In this document: piece after piece, positions 22,673-34,800 of the stretch
Layout: the number at the start of each line of letters is the position of its first letter
Numbering within the stretch: position 1 is the first letter of the stretch
Source of the DNA: Lasiosphaeria ovina
Taxonomy: Eukaryota > Ascomycota > Sordariomycetes > Sordariales > Lasiosphaeriaceae
Length of the DNA stretch: 64,000 bases
NCBI GenBank assembly: GCA_033439765.1
Contig: JAULSN010000004.1
Span: 878,001-942,000, forward strand
Reading direction: 5' to 3'
Position numbers and translations under genes: made by a program
Notes under the pieces: generated by a model
Seen by the model: only the letters and a program-made list of their open reading frames with translations
Told to the model about the DNA's origin: nothing
The model's database searches: none

Positions 22673-23788
22673 CTACTTGGTAATGTCGGTGTAGAACTTG
22701 ATCTCGCCGCGGACAGCACCATTGTCCTTGTGTTTGGAGTTCCACTTACCGGCGTCGACCTTCTTGGCGGCGGTGGCGGCGGCCTCGTCCTTTTCCTCCT
22801 CGTCATAGTCATCAGAATCCCACTCCTCCTCCGGGACCAGGTCGACGTCGCCGGGGATCTTGTCCCAGCTGCGGTGCATGGTGAAGCCGCCGCGCGGCTG
22901 GCCGGCGGGCCGGGCGTCGGCCAGCGCCGCCCACAGTCCAAAGTACGCCAGCGACTCGGCGCCCGTCGCACCCGCGCCCTTCTTCAGCTTCATGCAGTAC
23001 TGCCAGCCCGCCGTGCCCATGCCGTCCGTGTCGTGGTCATTAAGGCCGTAGCACACCGAGTGCATCATTTCATGGAATATCAGGCGCGGGATCAAAGTCT
23101 GGCCGATCCTGTCAATGTTCATCTTCTCGACGTTCGGTCCGAAGACTGACACCAGCTCCTGCAGCGAGCGCAGCGGGCGGCCGGGGGTCAGCTGGGCCTG
23201 GCGGGTCCAGGCGCTGCGGCAGATGTCGATGACGACGCGTTTGTGTTTTTCACCGGGGATTGGTAGGCCGCCGGGCAGCTCGTGGCTGACGAACGCGTCG
23301 CCGGCCCACAGTTCGCTCCACTCCGAGTCGCCGTTCTCGTCCTCCTCGTCGGAGCACAGGTTGAGCACGTGGTTGATGGGGTCGATGTGTTCGCCGCTGG
23401 GCAGCTGGCGCCAGCGCTTGCCAAAGTCGCTGTAGATGCGCACGTCGGCCTCGCGGCGCTGCGTTGTGCGCTGCCAGTTGTTGGCAAAGTCGGAGAGCAC
23501 GCGGTGTACCTGCGCCGGCAGGCTCTTCCAGTGGTTCTCCGGGACAAAGTCGTTCATGCGCTGAAAGAGCATGGGCGGCGGGAACGGTACGTTGTCTGAC
23601 ACCGGAGTCTTGAAGAGCACGTTGAACACGCGCGCAAAGTCGGTGTCGCTGGGGCGCCTCATCTTGGCAGCTGCGCGGCCGGCCCAGTGCCGGGCCTCGT
23701 CTATGTATTTGTTGAAATTGCCGCCCGCGGCTTGGTCGCAGGAGGCATCGATCCAGTACTTTCGGGGGGGTGGCAGCTGTGGTGCCAT
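22673..23788 (-). CDS. HExxH zincin-like protein
   Basis: Single exon of 371 residues from ATG 23788. An in-frame ATG at 24049 would add a Gln/Ser/Asn-rich leader that looks like 5' UTR; a TATTTATA element near 23951-23962 supports the shorter form. The N-terminal half starts with YWIDASCDQAAGGNFNKYIDEARHWAGRAA. A zinc-binding motif LIFHEMMHSVCYG is followed by NDHDTDGMGTAGWQYC and GAESLAYFGLWAALA, where Asp or Glu could give a third metal ligand. The C terminus is very acidic (EEEWDSDDYDEEEKDE). It resembles uncharacterised fungal metallopeptidase-like proteins; no signal peptide is seen, so it may act inside the cell. Activity is inferred from the motif only. Confidence 0.75.
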   Translation of the reverse strand: MAPQLPPPRKYWIDASCDQAAGGNFNKYIDEARHWAGRAAAKMRRPSDTDFARVFNVLFKTPVSDNVPFPPPMLFQRMNDFVPENHWKSLPAQVHRVLSDFANNWQRTTQRREADVRIYSDFGKRWRQLPSGEHIDPINHVLNLCSDEEDENGDSEWSELWAGDAFVSHELPGGLPIPGEKHKRVVIDICRSAWTRQAQLTPGRPLRSLQELVSVFGPNVEKMNIDRIGQTLIPRLIFHEMMHSVCYGLNDHDTDGMGTAGWQYCMKLKKGAGATGAESLAYFGLWAALADARPAGQPRGGFTMHRSWDKIPGDVDLVPEEEWDSDDYDEEEKDEAAATAAKKVDAGKWNSKHKDNGAVRGEIKFYTDITK

Positions 23789-24651
23789 GTTGTTGACACT
23801 TGGTACTGGTTGCTGGTGAAGTACTGGCTGTTGGTGATAGTTGATACTAGTTATTGGCGAGAGTTGGTTCTGGTTGCTGGTGACAGAGCGAGTACCTGTC
23901 AGCAGGTGTGAGTTTGAGGAGAAGTTTGAGAAGTTGGTTGAAGGCGATGACTTATAAATAATACTAAAGATGACCCTATTCTGTTCAACTACACTATACT
24001 GAACAGAGAGGTTGATGATAGTAAACAGTGACTGCGTGTGAACAGACATATTGTTTTGGATCAGAGCAAGTCACAGGGCTGCAAAACAATAGACACGGTG
24101 GTTGTACTTGTACAAACCCAACTCTACTAATTACGAGTTCCGGAAGTGGGCATCCACTATAGTTCATAGAGTGAACAATTCCATTGTTGAACTGAGGTCC
24201 CAGTTTAGAAAAGTGAACAAACACTGCCATTGATGTAGCTGGTACAGAGTTCCAGTCTTCGTGTTAATTATTAAGAATGAGGCCCAATTAACGTCTACAG
24301 TTGGAGTCTCAAGGACGACGTCTACTCAATGGCTTGTGTGGTAATTACAAAAGCTAATTACCTAATCTCCAAACTAAATGTGATAATTACCAACTACTCC
24401 CGCTCGCCCAGATGGGAGTCAACTTTAGTAGCACCGCGAGACTGGACATTGGGAAATTTCGTTGAACCTCTTAAGAGCTTAAAATGTGTCGCCCGCAGGG
24501 TGCAGAGTTTAAGGTAGTTTAGTGACAGATATAAATCCCTAGCATTTTTATATGTTTCTCAAGTCGTGGGTTGTGAATTAAACGAAAAAGTGCACTGATA
24601 TCCCCGCGTTAGTTACCTACCTAGTCTCTAGAACAAACATTTCAGCATCCC
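23789..24651. other. promoter of HExxH gene and AT-rich intergenic DNA
   Basis: Includes TTGGTACTGGTTGCTGG-like short repetitions at 23800-23885 in the leader region. No other gene recognised. Confidence 0.45.
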
Positions 24652-25615
24652 ATGCAAGTGCGTACTTCAAAGGCAGCGGCGCAGATGGCAGCGCGCGACG
24701 CGCGGCTGTGCACCATGCTGATCCCGCACTGGGGGGGAGCTCGGTGCCGCCGCGTGTCGTCCGGGTTTGGGTATCTAGAGGCGTTTGTTGCAGGGGGCAA
24801 TTGTTCGTTGACGAATAGTGCTATTACAAGGGTCAGTGAGGGCGCGGTGCATACGGTTGATGGGGTTTGAGTGTGATGTTGGTGGGTGGCCCCTTTTCCC
24901 CTTTATTTCATTTCCCTTGTACCCCTTTACCCCTTTATCCTTATCTTTTTCTTTTTTTCCTTTTCCTCTTCTTTTTTTTGACTTCGCAAGACAAGACCGC
25001 CTGCTGACATCCACAGTTGTCCTGCTGGCATCCGCAGTTGTCTGCGCGACGGGCTTCGACGTGTCGTACCGGCTACGGTACTCGCTCGTCGGGCGCGACG
25101 TCTCAACCAACCTGGCAGCGGCATCGTACATCTCGGTGGCAGTGCCCGGCTACCCCAAATACTTCATGCTGATGGAGCCCAACTGCCTGGGCGGGCACGG
25201 GTCGCTGGTGGAGGCGCTCAACTGGACGGCCGACTACGTGGCGCGGGGGGTGCTCAAGGTGGCGACCGAGGACATTAAGAGCGTGGAGAAGAAGCGCGAC
25301 GTCGCCGACGCGTTTGTGCGCTACTTGGACGCTGTGCACGCTTTGCTCGTGTGGACGGGCGCCTGCAAGAGCTGGTACAAGCGCGGGACTGTCGACGGCG
25401 CGTCACGGCGCTGTTCGGCGGCGGCGCCGACGTGTTCCGCCGCCTGCTAGCCATTATCCGCGCCGAGGACTTTGAAATTGTCTATAACACGGCGAACCCC
25501 GTTCCGCTTCATGGGCATGGGCTTCACGGCGTTTGAGATGGACGAGACGAGCGACCTGGCGTGGTATGTCGAGGAGGCGGCCAAGCTGGATGTTGATGAG
25601 GAGACTCGCGGTTGA
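24652..25615 (+). pseudogene. C-terminal fragment of a flavin-dependent (Baeyer-Villiger-type) monooxygenase
   Basis: Fragments in successive frames follow the order of the C-terminal half of fungal FAD monooxygenases. First comes ARDARLCTMLIPHWG, then RVSSGFGYLEAF, then ITRVSEGAVHTVDG. After a frame change at a GGGG run near 24860 comes FECDV, then VVCATGFDVSYRLRY (the conserved ATGFD motif). PNCLGGHGSLVEALNWTADY follows, and after a second frame change near 25395 the tail GMGFTAFEMDETSDLAWYVEE ends at 25615. An internal T-rich stretch (24885-25020) could be an old intron. The N-terminal FAD- and NADPH-binding Rossmann motifs are missing. Confidence 0.7.
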
Positions 25616-27688
25616 GGAGGCGAGAGCGGTCCGGGGAGAGATGGTAAAGTATTTTTCGTTGGCTGTCTTGGTCGTGGACTTGGCAGTGATGTAGCTAGGT
25701 CTTGGTTTAGGCACTTAGCGCTTGTTCAAGACGACTCTTGGAAGAGCCAATTCTATAGATGACCGAGAAGGCATCCATGGGAACAAGCTGTAATTGCTGT
25801 TTATCATGCATAGCTAGTCTGTGCCTCATTTCTTGCCTTTGCATATTGCCAGCTTTCTCACGACATTATTGCCAGACATTCTGCAACCCTTAATCTATGC
25901 CTCTAAAGCACCAAATTCTGTTGGTAATGTCTGATGAAAGGGCTGAAATGCTCATTACTAATGATCTCATCGTACTCAGTACTAACCTGCCACCGGCTCT
26001 TCATGTGCGGCGTCGATTTGGCATAAAGTTTCCTGCACCCCGGCTGAGGGGCCGAGCGCTAACCCCTGTAAAAGGCTGTCTAGAATCGCAAGCTACCAAC
26101 TTGCGACCTCTAGTGAGGTAGGCTATATACGGTACAGCAGCTGCGCCTTCCCCGCGCCTTGCACCTGCTGTGACGGCCACTTTTTCTCGTCTACATCTGA
26201 TTTGATGCTATACGGTGGGGTTAGGTTGACAGGAGGTGGAGCGGAGACGCGAGCGTCACCGCTGGTCCTCGAGAGTGTCGCTGGTCAACCCTATACGATC
26301 CAGCTGTAGAACTAGTCTATTGATTGGGTTGATACGCCAAGCCAGAATTATAGATCGAACCCAGGCCGCCCTCATGCTCACCGAAACCGTGAAAGGATAC
26401 TCACGGTGAACTGGCATGGCAGAAGGTGCTGGCCGCCTAAATAGGTAGCCGGCCGAGATGTAAGGTCGAAAAGGGCCCCCAAAATCTAGCGCTTTAAACG
26501 TTGCATTGTAGAGCCTGCTATTCGTTCCATCCACTACCCAAATGGGTACCCGGCCAATGTAAATAATTAGACACGCACACGCCCCGTACCGCTTATTCTT
26601 ATTCGTTTGCAAATTGAACTAGCAAGGGTACCTGTTTGTTATTCCTATATTTCCTTCAGCCTCCTTCCTTTCAAAAGATGCTGGCGTCGCTTCGTTCGTC
26701 AGTTGCAATGCCCTCCGCAAGCTTCAGGGCACTGCCTCCCTCCCTCTCGCCACTAGCTTTTTTGGACGGGGGTGTGTGGTATATAACAACCTAAGCGGTC
26801 AGGAAGGCATTAACGTAGCGAGCCGGCGACGGAGTTGACTTCGCCGGGCAGTCAACCTGTTAGTTGCAAGCCAGCCAGTCAACATGTTGACTAAAACCTA
26901 CTTCCCCGGACCTGTTAGTCAACCTGTACGCAGACAGGTTTCCCGGGTCATGCAGTCATGAGTCATGGCAGTCAGGGTAGTCGGGATAGGCGGTCATGGA
27001 AGGATTTTTACAGGTAATACTAATCGGCAGTTAAAACCCCCAACAGAAAAAGTAAATAGCTTTAGGCGGTTCTGAGGGATAATTAGGGGCGGTTGCAAGC
27101 GACTCAGTGGGATAGAGTCAACTCGTTCGCCTCAGGCAATAAAGTAAAAATATCAAAAGATAACAAAAAAGGGCCGGTCGATCACGAATTCATGATTGAT
27201 TCATCGTTCCCGAGAAAAACAAGGCCAATAAGAGCGCAAAGCAGAAGAAAAAGGTGGACCGAGGAGTAGTGTGGCTTGGCGTTGGCTCCTCTGGTCTGAC
27301 AGACTGCTGCCCGAATGGGGGTGGTGTGGCGGGGCGCGCCGGTGGCACCACGTTGCGCCCACCGTGGTACGACGCCGCGATGCCGGCGCGCCGGGCATCA
27401 CCCCACGGCCCACGCGCGCGCCGCAAAAGTCAGCCGACCATCGGCGCACAACCGCTGCCCAGCCGCAACGCCTCGCCGCGCGCGTCGCCGGCCAGACACG
27501 GCCAAACAGCACAATAAGAAGCAGGTGTCTCGCCGTGTCGTGCAATGTTTCATGCATATTAAAAAAAAAATTTATTTGGTCTCTCTGACACTCAATTTCA
27601 GTCTTTGTGAAACGTTGGACTTGAAGCACTAGAGTCGCGAGGAATTGTCACTTGTGAACCCAAATCAATCACCAACATATCGCCAACC
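25616..27688. other. gene-poor region
   Basis: About 2 kb with no supportable gene. It contains repeated AGTCAACCTGT phrases at 26840-26940. A GC-rich patch at 27290-27520 differs sharply in composition from its AT-rich flanks and has open frames on both strands, possibly an old exon relic. Confidence 0.4.
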
Positions 27689-28242
27689 ATGTCCACCACT
27701 GCCTTTCAGCCAACCATGCGGAAAGCCGCCAGAGCCCAGACGGCCGCCCTGAGAATGCCCGTGGCAAGGTATGCATCTCATCGTCCATCTCTGATATGAA
27801 TTGGGGCACGGGACCAGCTGACACGCATCCAGGACAGCGCCCAGTTTGATAGTCCCAACCCTGGTCGTCGCCGGAGCAGGTCAGTCTGGTGGTTTTCTTG
27901 TTCCAATTTCTTCTTCAATTAATCAAACTCCGTCTCGACCCACTTCCCCTTTGCCCCCTTCCTTCAACCTCCTTCCCTTTCAACTTCCTCTCCTTCTTTC
28001 CCACCCCATCGGAAACCTCTCACCGCCAGCCCAAGACACAGACCATGGTTACCAACTAACGCCCACCAGTCTACGCCGTCGCGACGTACGTACGCTCGCA
28101 GCTCAGCGCCGAGTCCGAGACCATGAACCGCATGTTTGCGCAGCAGAACACGCCGCAGGTCATGGAATCGCGGCGCAAGAGCCTGCTGGTCGACACCGAG
28201 GGCGACCCGCGGAAGACCATCTACAACGTCTTGAACTGGTAG
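27689..28242 (+). CDS. small single-TM protein, possibly mitochondrial
   Basis: Three exons, 27689-27768, 27833-27879 and 28070-28242, keep phase and give 99 residues. The N terminus (MSTTAFQPTMRKAARAQTAAL) is basic and Ser/Thr/Ala-rich like a mitochondrial presequence. A hydrophobic stretch (SLIVPTLVVAGAGVYAVATYV) could be one membrane segment. A polar tail follows with AQQNTPQVMESRRKSLLVD and ends YNVLNW. The intron positions and compact conserved-looking tail suggest a real conserved fungal gene, but I cannot name it. The second intron is strongly pyrimidine-rich. Confidence 0.6.
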
Positions 28243-28775
28243 CGTAGCGAAGGGTGTCTGTGGGACTGGGTGGCGTTTTGTTTTTGTGGATTGGTTAGTT
28301 AATTATAGGCGAATGGCGGGAGTGCTGGTTTGGCGTTTGGGATGAGAATCTTTTTATGTTTTTAGACCACAATAATGTGGTGTCCTGGGTGTGGCCTTGC
28401 AGCCTATGTCCATATAGCTACAGTTGCTCAGTTAATTGAGGCAATAGTTGTCTTTTTTGTCTGCTTATACAGCGGTAACCTATGACATACGGTCATCTCC
28501 AGGTCTCTTTCAACCAGTTCGCGTGAACCTTCGCCGCTTATCCTTAAACTAGCCTAGGTTAGCTGTGTTCTGAGGGGTATTCAGGTACGGAGGATCGGGC
28601 CGAGATTTGCCTTGTTGTTTTTGTGGTTTTTGTGGAAGCAAAAATTTCCACCACAGCTTCAGTATAAAAAGGACAAGGCAAGTCGTGGGAGTAAATGGGG
28701 CCATGCTCACAAGTAATAATTAATTAAGTTCATGTTTGAAGCTAATTACATGAAGTTGCGTGAACCTACATGAAC
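28243..28775. other. intergenic, no gene recognised
   Basis: 3' flanks of the small TM gene and the HET relic. No RNA gene or repeat recognised. Confidence 0.45.
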
Positions 28776-30740
28776 TTAGGACAAAACTACCTTCTCTAGC
28801 CGCGCCTTACTGCTTGCCAGAAACTCCCTACAGCGCTCCCTAAGAGTCCTGACAGCGCAGACACCAAGCCGGCGCGCAATCCCGCCTGTTTCAGCAATGA
28901 GGAACATATTGAGCTGCCAACCCCCCCTGTCCTCCTGCATCTCGGATTCGGCATCCTCGTCCACAGCTTCATAACGAGTCACATCTATCGACTGTATCGA
29001 CAAGAGTATGCCCCGGTAAATTTTTGGAACCCCTAGCTGGAACGACTTTCCCGTGGGCTCGTCGAGGTGCCAGTGCTCAATTTCGGCATTCGGAGTCAAC
29101 AAGACGAGATCCATGCACTCGACCATCTCCACGTGATACTCGCCACGGAACGAGTGCTGGAGAACCGTCTTTGTTTTCACCATAAACTCGTGTTCAAGCA
29201 CAATCCCCTCGATCAAGAGTGCATATGGGGGTATTGAAGAGACCTCAAGCTGAGCCTGTGCGGGGATTTCGCTTAGAATCGTCCCTAACTCCTCCTCCTC
29301 TCGTTCTGGAGCACTAATTACAAGTCCCTGATTTGTGGCAGCGCTCATCCTCGCCGAGAATCTCGACACCGCTCGCGTCCCAGAACCTGAGGGGAGGAAG
29401 GTCCTTTCCGCGACACACGTCGTCGTCGTCGTTGTCTTCGCCCAGCCGCGGAAGCCGCCAGCTCACGGGCAGCACATCCCACTCCCACGCGGCCCAGGTC
29501 CAGGACGGGAAGGAGAGGTTCCGCGTCGCCCCGCGCCACGCGTACTCGTACGGCGCAAGCCGGCCATCGGGTTCCCAAAGCAACGCGTCTCGCAGCGCCG
29601 ACCGCGGCAAGCCCTGCACGAACCCGGCGCGGAACCCATCAGCGGCTGCGGCCAGCCGCGTGAGGATCCCCGTGAACGCGTTGAGGATTTCGCACCATTG
29701 CGTGAACTTGCGGCCAAAGAACTCGCCGGCCAGTTGGGCATACACATCCCATGGCTCTTGGCGAGAACGAGGCTGCAGCGCTTCCGGCCCCGGCCGGTCT
29801 AGGTACAGCAACGCGGCACTCTCCGTCTCCCCGTCATCGTCATCGAGTACCTGGGCATCGAACTGCGACTCCTGGCACGTCATGCGCCGGCAGGCAAAGT
29901 AGACCTGGTGGCGGGTAAAGTACACGTGGCGCTTGGACAGGATGCCCTCCTGGAACGTCCAGCCGCGCCGCGCCGCGCCGCGCCGCGCCCACGAGCCGCG
30001 GGCGCGCTGGCTTTTGAGCGGCGACATCTCCGAGGCAAGTCTGCTGTTGCTGCCGCCGATGGCGCGGCCAAAGTCCAGCACAGTCTGCGGGACGGCCGGA
30101 GCCGCACCGCCGACCCGCGGCAGCCCCTTGTCAGCCGACGTGCCGTCTAGCGCGACCATGGTCGCCGACGCGCCGCTGTAGATGGCGTCCATGATGGCGA
30201 TCTGCGCCATCTTGCCCTCGTCATCGGCTTGGTCGATGCACACAAAGTCGGCCCACAGGTAGCGCAGGCTGGCGGCGGCGTGGGAGGAGGCGCGGCACTC
30301 TGGGCGGCTCTGCCGGCACGTTTTGAACCAAGAGCCAATGAAGGCGTAGTCGGGGCAGGCGGCATCTACCAAACGGAAACAGTAGTCGCGGCTCGGATGG
30401 CCAGGCGGCGGCGGCGGCGAGCGGGACGCGATGCCGAAATGTCGCCTTGGTAGTAGCCGACGGGCGCCCCGCGGCCGGCGATCTTTTTGCAGATCTCGGC
30501 CGTCGGGCTGGACGAGTAGTGCTCGATGACGCTGCGGTTGCGCGCAAACTCGAACCACGATGCGCCGGTGGTGAAGTCGGCGATGCCGTGCGTGCTCTTG
30601 TCTTGCTGGGGCAGGCAGAGAAATATGAAGACTGCTTCCGATGCCCGCGAGAGAACTTGGCACGCGTGGCAGCTGTCTGCGAACGGTATCGACGTGTCGA
30701 AGAGAATGCATTGGAGAAGCGCGGAACCCTCGTCCGGCTC
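28776..30740 (-). pseudogene. HET-domain (heterokaryon incompatibility) protein, damaged
   Basis: On the minus strand, HET hallmarks appear in order: LRYLWADFVCIDQADDEGKMAQIAIMDAIY (the second block, about 30260-30170), then RRGWTFQEGILSKRHVYFT (third block, about 29970-29920). The expected first block (ALSYxWG) is absent between a Cys-rich HPEC-like lead-in and LRYLW, which suggests an internal deletion. Upstream, WFEFARNRSVIEHYSSSPTAEI reads in another frame. Near 29345 the frame changes again before a 190-residue tail that ends at 28776. At least two frame changes and a missing core block make it a likely pseudogene; undetected introns could explain some of this. HET proteins trigger cell death when incompatible hyphae fuse. 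Confidence 0.65.
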
Positions 30741-31593
30741 TGCTCTGGGGGTACACGACCTACCCAGATTGCGTTATCGCCATTTTTGCGCAAAGTGTTT
30801 TGCTAGTTGGACGACCAAAGAATAATTATTACACAGCGGAACAAGACGACAACTCCTACTCGGCTCAGACGTAGCTAAAATGACGTGAGAGGAAAAACGC
30901 CGTAGGGTATCTATAGGTATATACCGGCTAGTGCTGCCTAGCGCCGCCGCCCTCCACGAGCAGCTTGCGCCACCCAACCATGCTGCGCGTGACTATCATG
31001 CTGGCTAGAAACCTGCAACTTGAATTCGGGCCGAGTCGCACAGGCTGAGAATAACTACCTCCACTTTGATGGTAAATCCTACCAAATCCAAAGTAGAGAC
31101 TCCCACACCAGCAAACGCTAATTTTCAATTTTTTCTTCTGTCTCGGTGAGGTAGTGGGGGTTATCTAGCTTTATTCCCTATGTATTGTAATTATTCGTCC
31201 TTTCCCATGATAAGAAAGAAGAACTTCTTCTCCCCAAGACTATTGCCAAAGATGTGACAAGACCGCCAACTAGTAATTAAACCTATATGCGATATATAGA
31301 TTAAAGTTGGTCACGAAAAAAAGCCAATACCCGGCGGAAGCACGAAGCACAAGTCCAACACGTAAGGTTCTCGGATCCGGCTGACTACAACTGGCGCATC
31401 ACATGCCGGCCGCATTAGAACCTATATAATAAACGCTCCTAGTTACGAACTGCGCTGGACGCGATGCCCACACCACCTAGCCCCTCTAAACACGGCGTAA
31501 CCCCATTGCGTCGTGAAGCCTTTCGCTGTCAGTTTCCCCAACTAAACGAACCCAAAATCTTGAATTCCCTCCCCTCGTCCACAGCCCGAGAGC
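30741..31593. other. intergenic, AT-rich, no gene recognised
   Basis: No supportable gene. It includes the 3' UTR of the aspartic protease gene. Confidence 0.45.
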
Positions 31594-33361
31594 TTAGAGC
31601 AGCGCAAAGCCACTGAGCACCGCGACACCAAGGGCCAGGCCGAACTGGGCAACAAACTTGGCGGCCGGCGACGTGCAGTCCGAGTTGCCCGACGGGACCG
31701 AGTTGGTGCCGTTGCCGATGGCGACGATGTTGGTGCCGCAGTCGGCGGCCTGGGCGATGTGCAGGTTGCTGTTGCCCCAGTCGAAGACGGCTGTTACGGA
31801 ATTGTTAGGGATGGGTTCTGTTTTTCTTGTTTGGGGGATGGGGGGGTTGGTTTACCATATGACGACCGCAGGAAGGGCGCTATTTTCGCAGAGAGATACT
31901 CAGTCAGCCACGATTCACACCAGACACTCAACCAGCCAACTCACCTCCCAGAATCCCCGTAAACGGATTCACAAACACGACATTATCGCTATTGCGCACG
32001 ACGCACGTCGACGGCTGGCCGTTGGAGCCGGTGAATTCCTCAATCATGTTCTCGTACGACAGCAGGATGTCCTTGCCGTCGAGGCCGAAGGTGACGCCGC
32101 CGGGGCGCTGGCGCGCCGCGCAGTCGACGTTGCACGAGCCCACCGAGTCGGTCACGGTGCCGTTGAGGTCGGCGCAGATGGCGCTCGCCACGCCCACCGG
32201 CAGCAGGTTGTTGGCCGACCCGCAGTCGAGCGACGTCAGGAAGCTGCCGCCGATGTCGTAGCCCTTGGTTGAGCCGTCGGGCCGCACTAGGGTCATGGAT
32301 TTGACGGTTAGGTAGTAGCTGGGTGTGTTAGTTTCTTTTTCTTTCTTCTTAAATAAGGGGGGTTGTGTTTGACTGGTGAGTCATGGCAGGCACGAGTAAA
32401 AGGCGTACCTGTGCTCCTCGTACGTGTTGTCGCTGTTGGAGTACTTCCTCGACACGGTCTGGAAGGGGATCGTGGCCAGCGCGCCCATGTACTTCTTCTT
32501 GTCGACGCCGCCAAAGATGATGGACCCTGCACGCAGTCAGCGCATTGTCCTGTTTAGCACAAGCACACAGCACACGACACCCACCAGTCGCGTTGTCCAG
32601 GTCGCGCAGGTCGAGGCTGAAGGCGGGGCTCGCGATGGCGCCACTCTTGGCCAGTTGGGTCAGGAACAGCGGGTAGGTGCCCGAGTTGTTGTAGCCGCCG
32701 CGGGCGGGGCCGAAGCCCATGATGCCGATGCCCGTCTGGTTGGAGTCTGTGGCGGTGCCGAAGATCTGGCTGTCGACGCTGAGGCCGCCGATGGAGATCT
32801 TGTCCGACACGTAGTCGATGTCGGCCGTCGTCTGGCCGCCATAGACAATAAACTGGCTCGGCATCTTGGGGTCGCCGACCGTCGACGACTTGGACGCGTC
32901 GTACCGGCCGCGCTTGCGGCACTCGGCCGGGTCCGTCAGCACGCTGTCGCCGTACACGACCGTCTGGCCGTTGACCGTCTCGTTCTTGGCCAACGACGAC
33001 CTGTCGCAGTTGGGGTTGACCCACAGCTCGACCGAGCCCGTGTCGACGGCCACGTCCAGGGTCTGCGGCGGCGTGCCGATCTCGACTGGCAGCCACGCCC
33101 GTCAGTTTATGGTTAGTGCCACGTTATGGTGATCGAAGACTGACTCTGGATGGTGTAGCCCGAGATGTGGAGGTTCTGGATGGAGACATCGGAGTAGCCG
33201 GACCCGTCCCGCTTAGCCAGGACCGCCGCGCGCTTGTCGGCCGACACGGGGATGGAGATGAAGCCATGGCCAACGCTAGCGCCGGGGAAGGACTGGGCGT
33301 GGAGGGCCGAGGCGACTGCGAAGTAGCCCGCGGCCGCCAAGACGGCGGTTGACGGCGCCAT
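31594..33361 (-). CDS. secreted, probably GPI-anchored aspartic protease (pepsin/yapsin family)
   Basis: Five exons, 33361-33145, 33085-32585, 32526-32409, 32318-31945 and 31790-31594, keep phase and give 468 residues. A signal peptide (MAPSTAVLAAAGYFAVASA) and propeptide come first. The first catalytic motif is VAVDTGSVELWV (Asp87) after IGTPPQTLD. YGG-type flap and IGIMGFG elements follow. The second lobe has SLDCGSANNLLP (Asp310), where the usual Thr or Ser after Asp is Cys. A Ser/Asn-rich stretch and hydrophobic tail (VAQFGLALGVAVLSGFALL) suggest GPI anchoring. Family members process or degrade proteins in the wall or secretory route. A 24-nt candidate microexon inside the last intron (about 31885-31862) was not used because family length is met without it. 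Confidence 0.88.
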
Positions 33362-34678
33362 GAGTTTATGTTGCTAAAACAAGAACGACAGAAAATTGGC
33401 GTAAACGACTGGACAAGAAGAGCGAGTGGAGGGCCGGGATCCTGTTGCTGCAGGATCGAACCCTGCCATGGTATTTATTGTCGTTGACGGGCAGGGGTCG
33501 GGTTGCATTCTCCCCATTCTCGCAAAGCCAAGACAGTTGGAGTAGTAAAGGAGATTGTGCCTGTTGTGCCGCACAGGTGCCTGGCATCCACCGCCGTGGG
33601 CGGTTCCCCGACACGACGTGACCTCGGCGGGAGCGCCACTAACTCCTTCGTGCCTAGTGGCTGCCTTGCCGTATTTCATGCGGTTCGCGAGCCAGCGGCG
33701 CTCCGGGGTGGTTGTGGGTGAGCTGGCATGATTCTTTTGTGAAGAATGGAAAACAATGCAACTCTTGAATCCGGATTCTGTATGCTATCCGCATCCTGGA
33801 ATCTGTCTGCCTTGCAGATATTGCAACGCCGCACAGCCATCACCGCTGCGGCAGGCCACTATCAACCCGTCTTCCGCCTGTGCGACGCTCTGGTTAGGGC
33901 GGGTCAGGGTTCCCGCCAAGAAGAGCGCTGCCCAGATGGGGCTACTCTGTGCCCCTGTCTGCAAATTACTCGGCAAGCCCAGTCACCTTCCTTTCCTGGG
34001 CCCGCCATTGAGTCATGGCTCCCCCGGCCCCCACCAATAAACTCGACCCTTTTGAATGTTTACATCCGCCAGAACCTGTTCCGCGTCTTCCGGGGATACA
34101 CAGTACAATATCCATCCTCCTGTCTTAGCGTATTCTATACGCGCTTGAACGCAGAGTGCCATCAATTCTAGACCAGACGACCGGAATTCGGACTATGGGG
34201 AGCCGAATCCCTAGCCAACATGCCACGGCCCGACTTGACTTGACATTGTTTGCTAAGCACGGTACTTATCTCCGGGCTGTGGAGTTGTCTGATCCCTGCT
34301 TGCTCAGTGCGTACCGTACCCTTGCAACTCATGTGCAACTCTGGGCCGTCATTCATCCTTGAACTGCCACGGTTTCGCCGATCTTTGCTTATGCTTGCCA
34401 CTGAACCGTTCTGATGGAAGAACTCTAATGGCACTACCATGCAGCGCGGCGATGGCCTCGTCTGGATCTGAGAGGCTGGTTGTGCCATGGCAGAGGCGGA
34501 CATTTGCTGCTGCGGAATTCTACTGACTGAAAAACCGGCGCAACCACCTAGGCGAGAGAGCACGGCAGCACGGCCGGATTTCATTTCATGTCAGCCCGGC
34601 GGCCGCAAATACGTCGTAAGGAGAATTTGTGACGTTGATTGGAAAGCCGCTGGCTAATCCGGCCCAACCAAAAAATAA
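33362..34678. other. intergenic, no gene recognised
   Basis: Upstream region of the protease gene and about 1.1 kb more, with only short frames. No RNA gene recognised. Confidence 0.45.
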
Positions 34679-34800
34679 TACGCTATCTGGCAATTTAGGA
34701 AGGGGAGCTGAACGGCCCTGCTATCTTCTTTTTTGCCTCCGGCGGCCCTCCGGGGGCGCCTGCGGCGAGCTGCTCGCTACGCTCGAAAAGCCATTTCCCC
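34679..34800 (-). repeat. dispersed GC-rich repeat, copy A
   Basis: Read on the minus strand: TTTCGAGCGTAGCGAGCAGC, then CCCCGGAGGGCCGCCGGAGG, then CAGCTCCCCTTCCTAAATTG and AGCGTATTA. Copy B at 62886-63005 (plus) aligns almost throughout and copy C at 60769-60820 shares the GC-rich core. The core is partly palindromic (CCGGAGGGCCGCCGG). Confidence 0.7.

Noticed and set aside
27290..27520. GC-rich patch with open frames on both strands
   Set aside because: No recognisable domain in any frame; noted only as a compositional anomaly.
31862..31885. 24-nt candidate microexon in the last intron of the aspartic protease gene
   Set aside because: It has usable splice ends and phase, but family alignment is complete without it.
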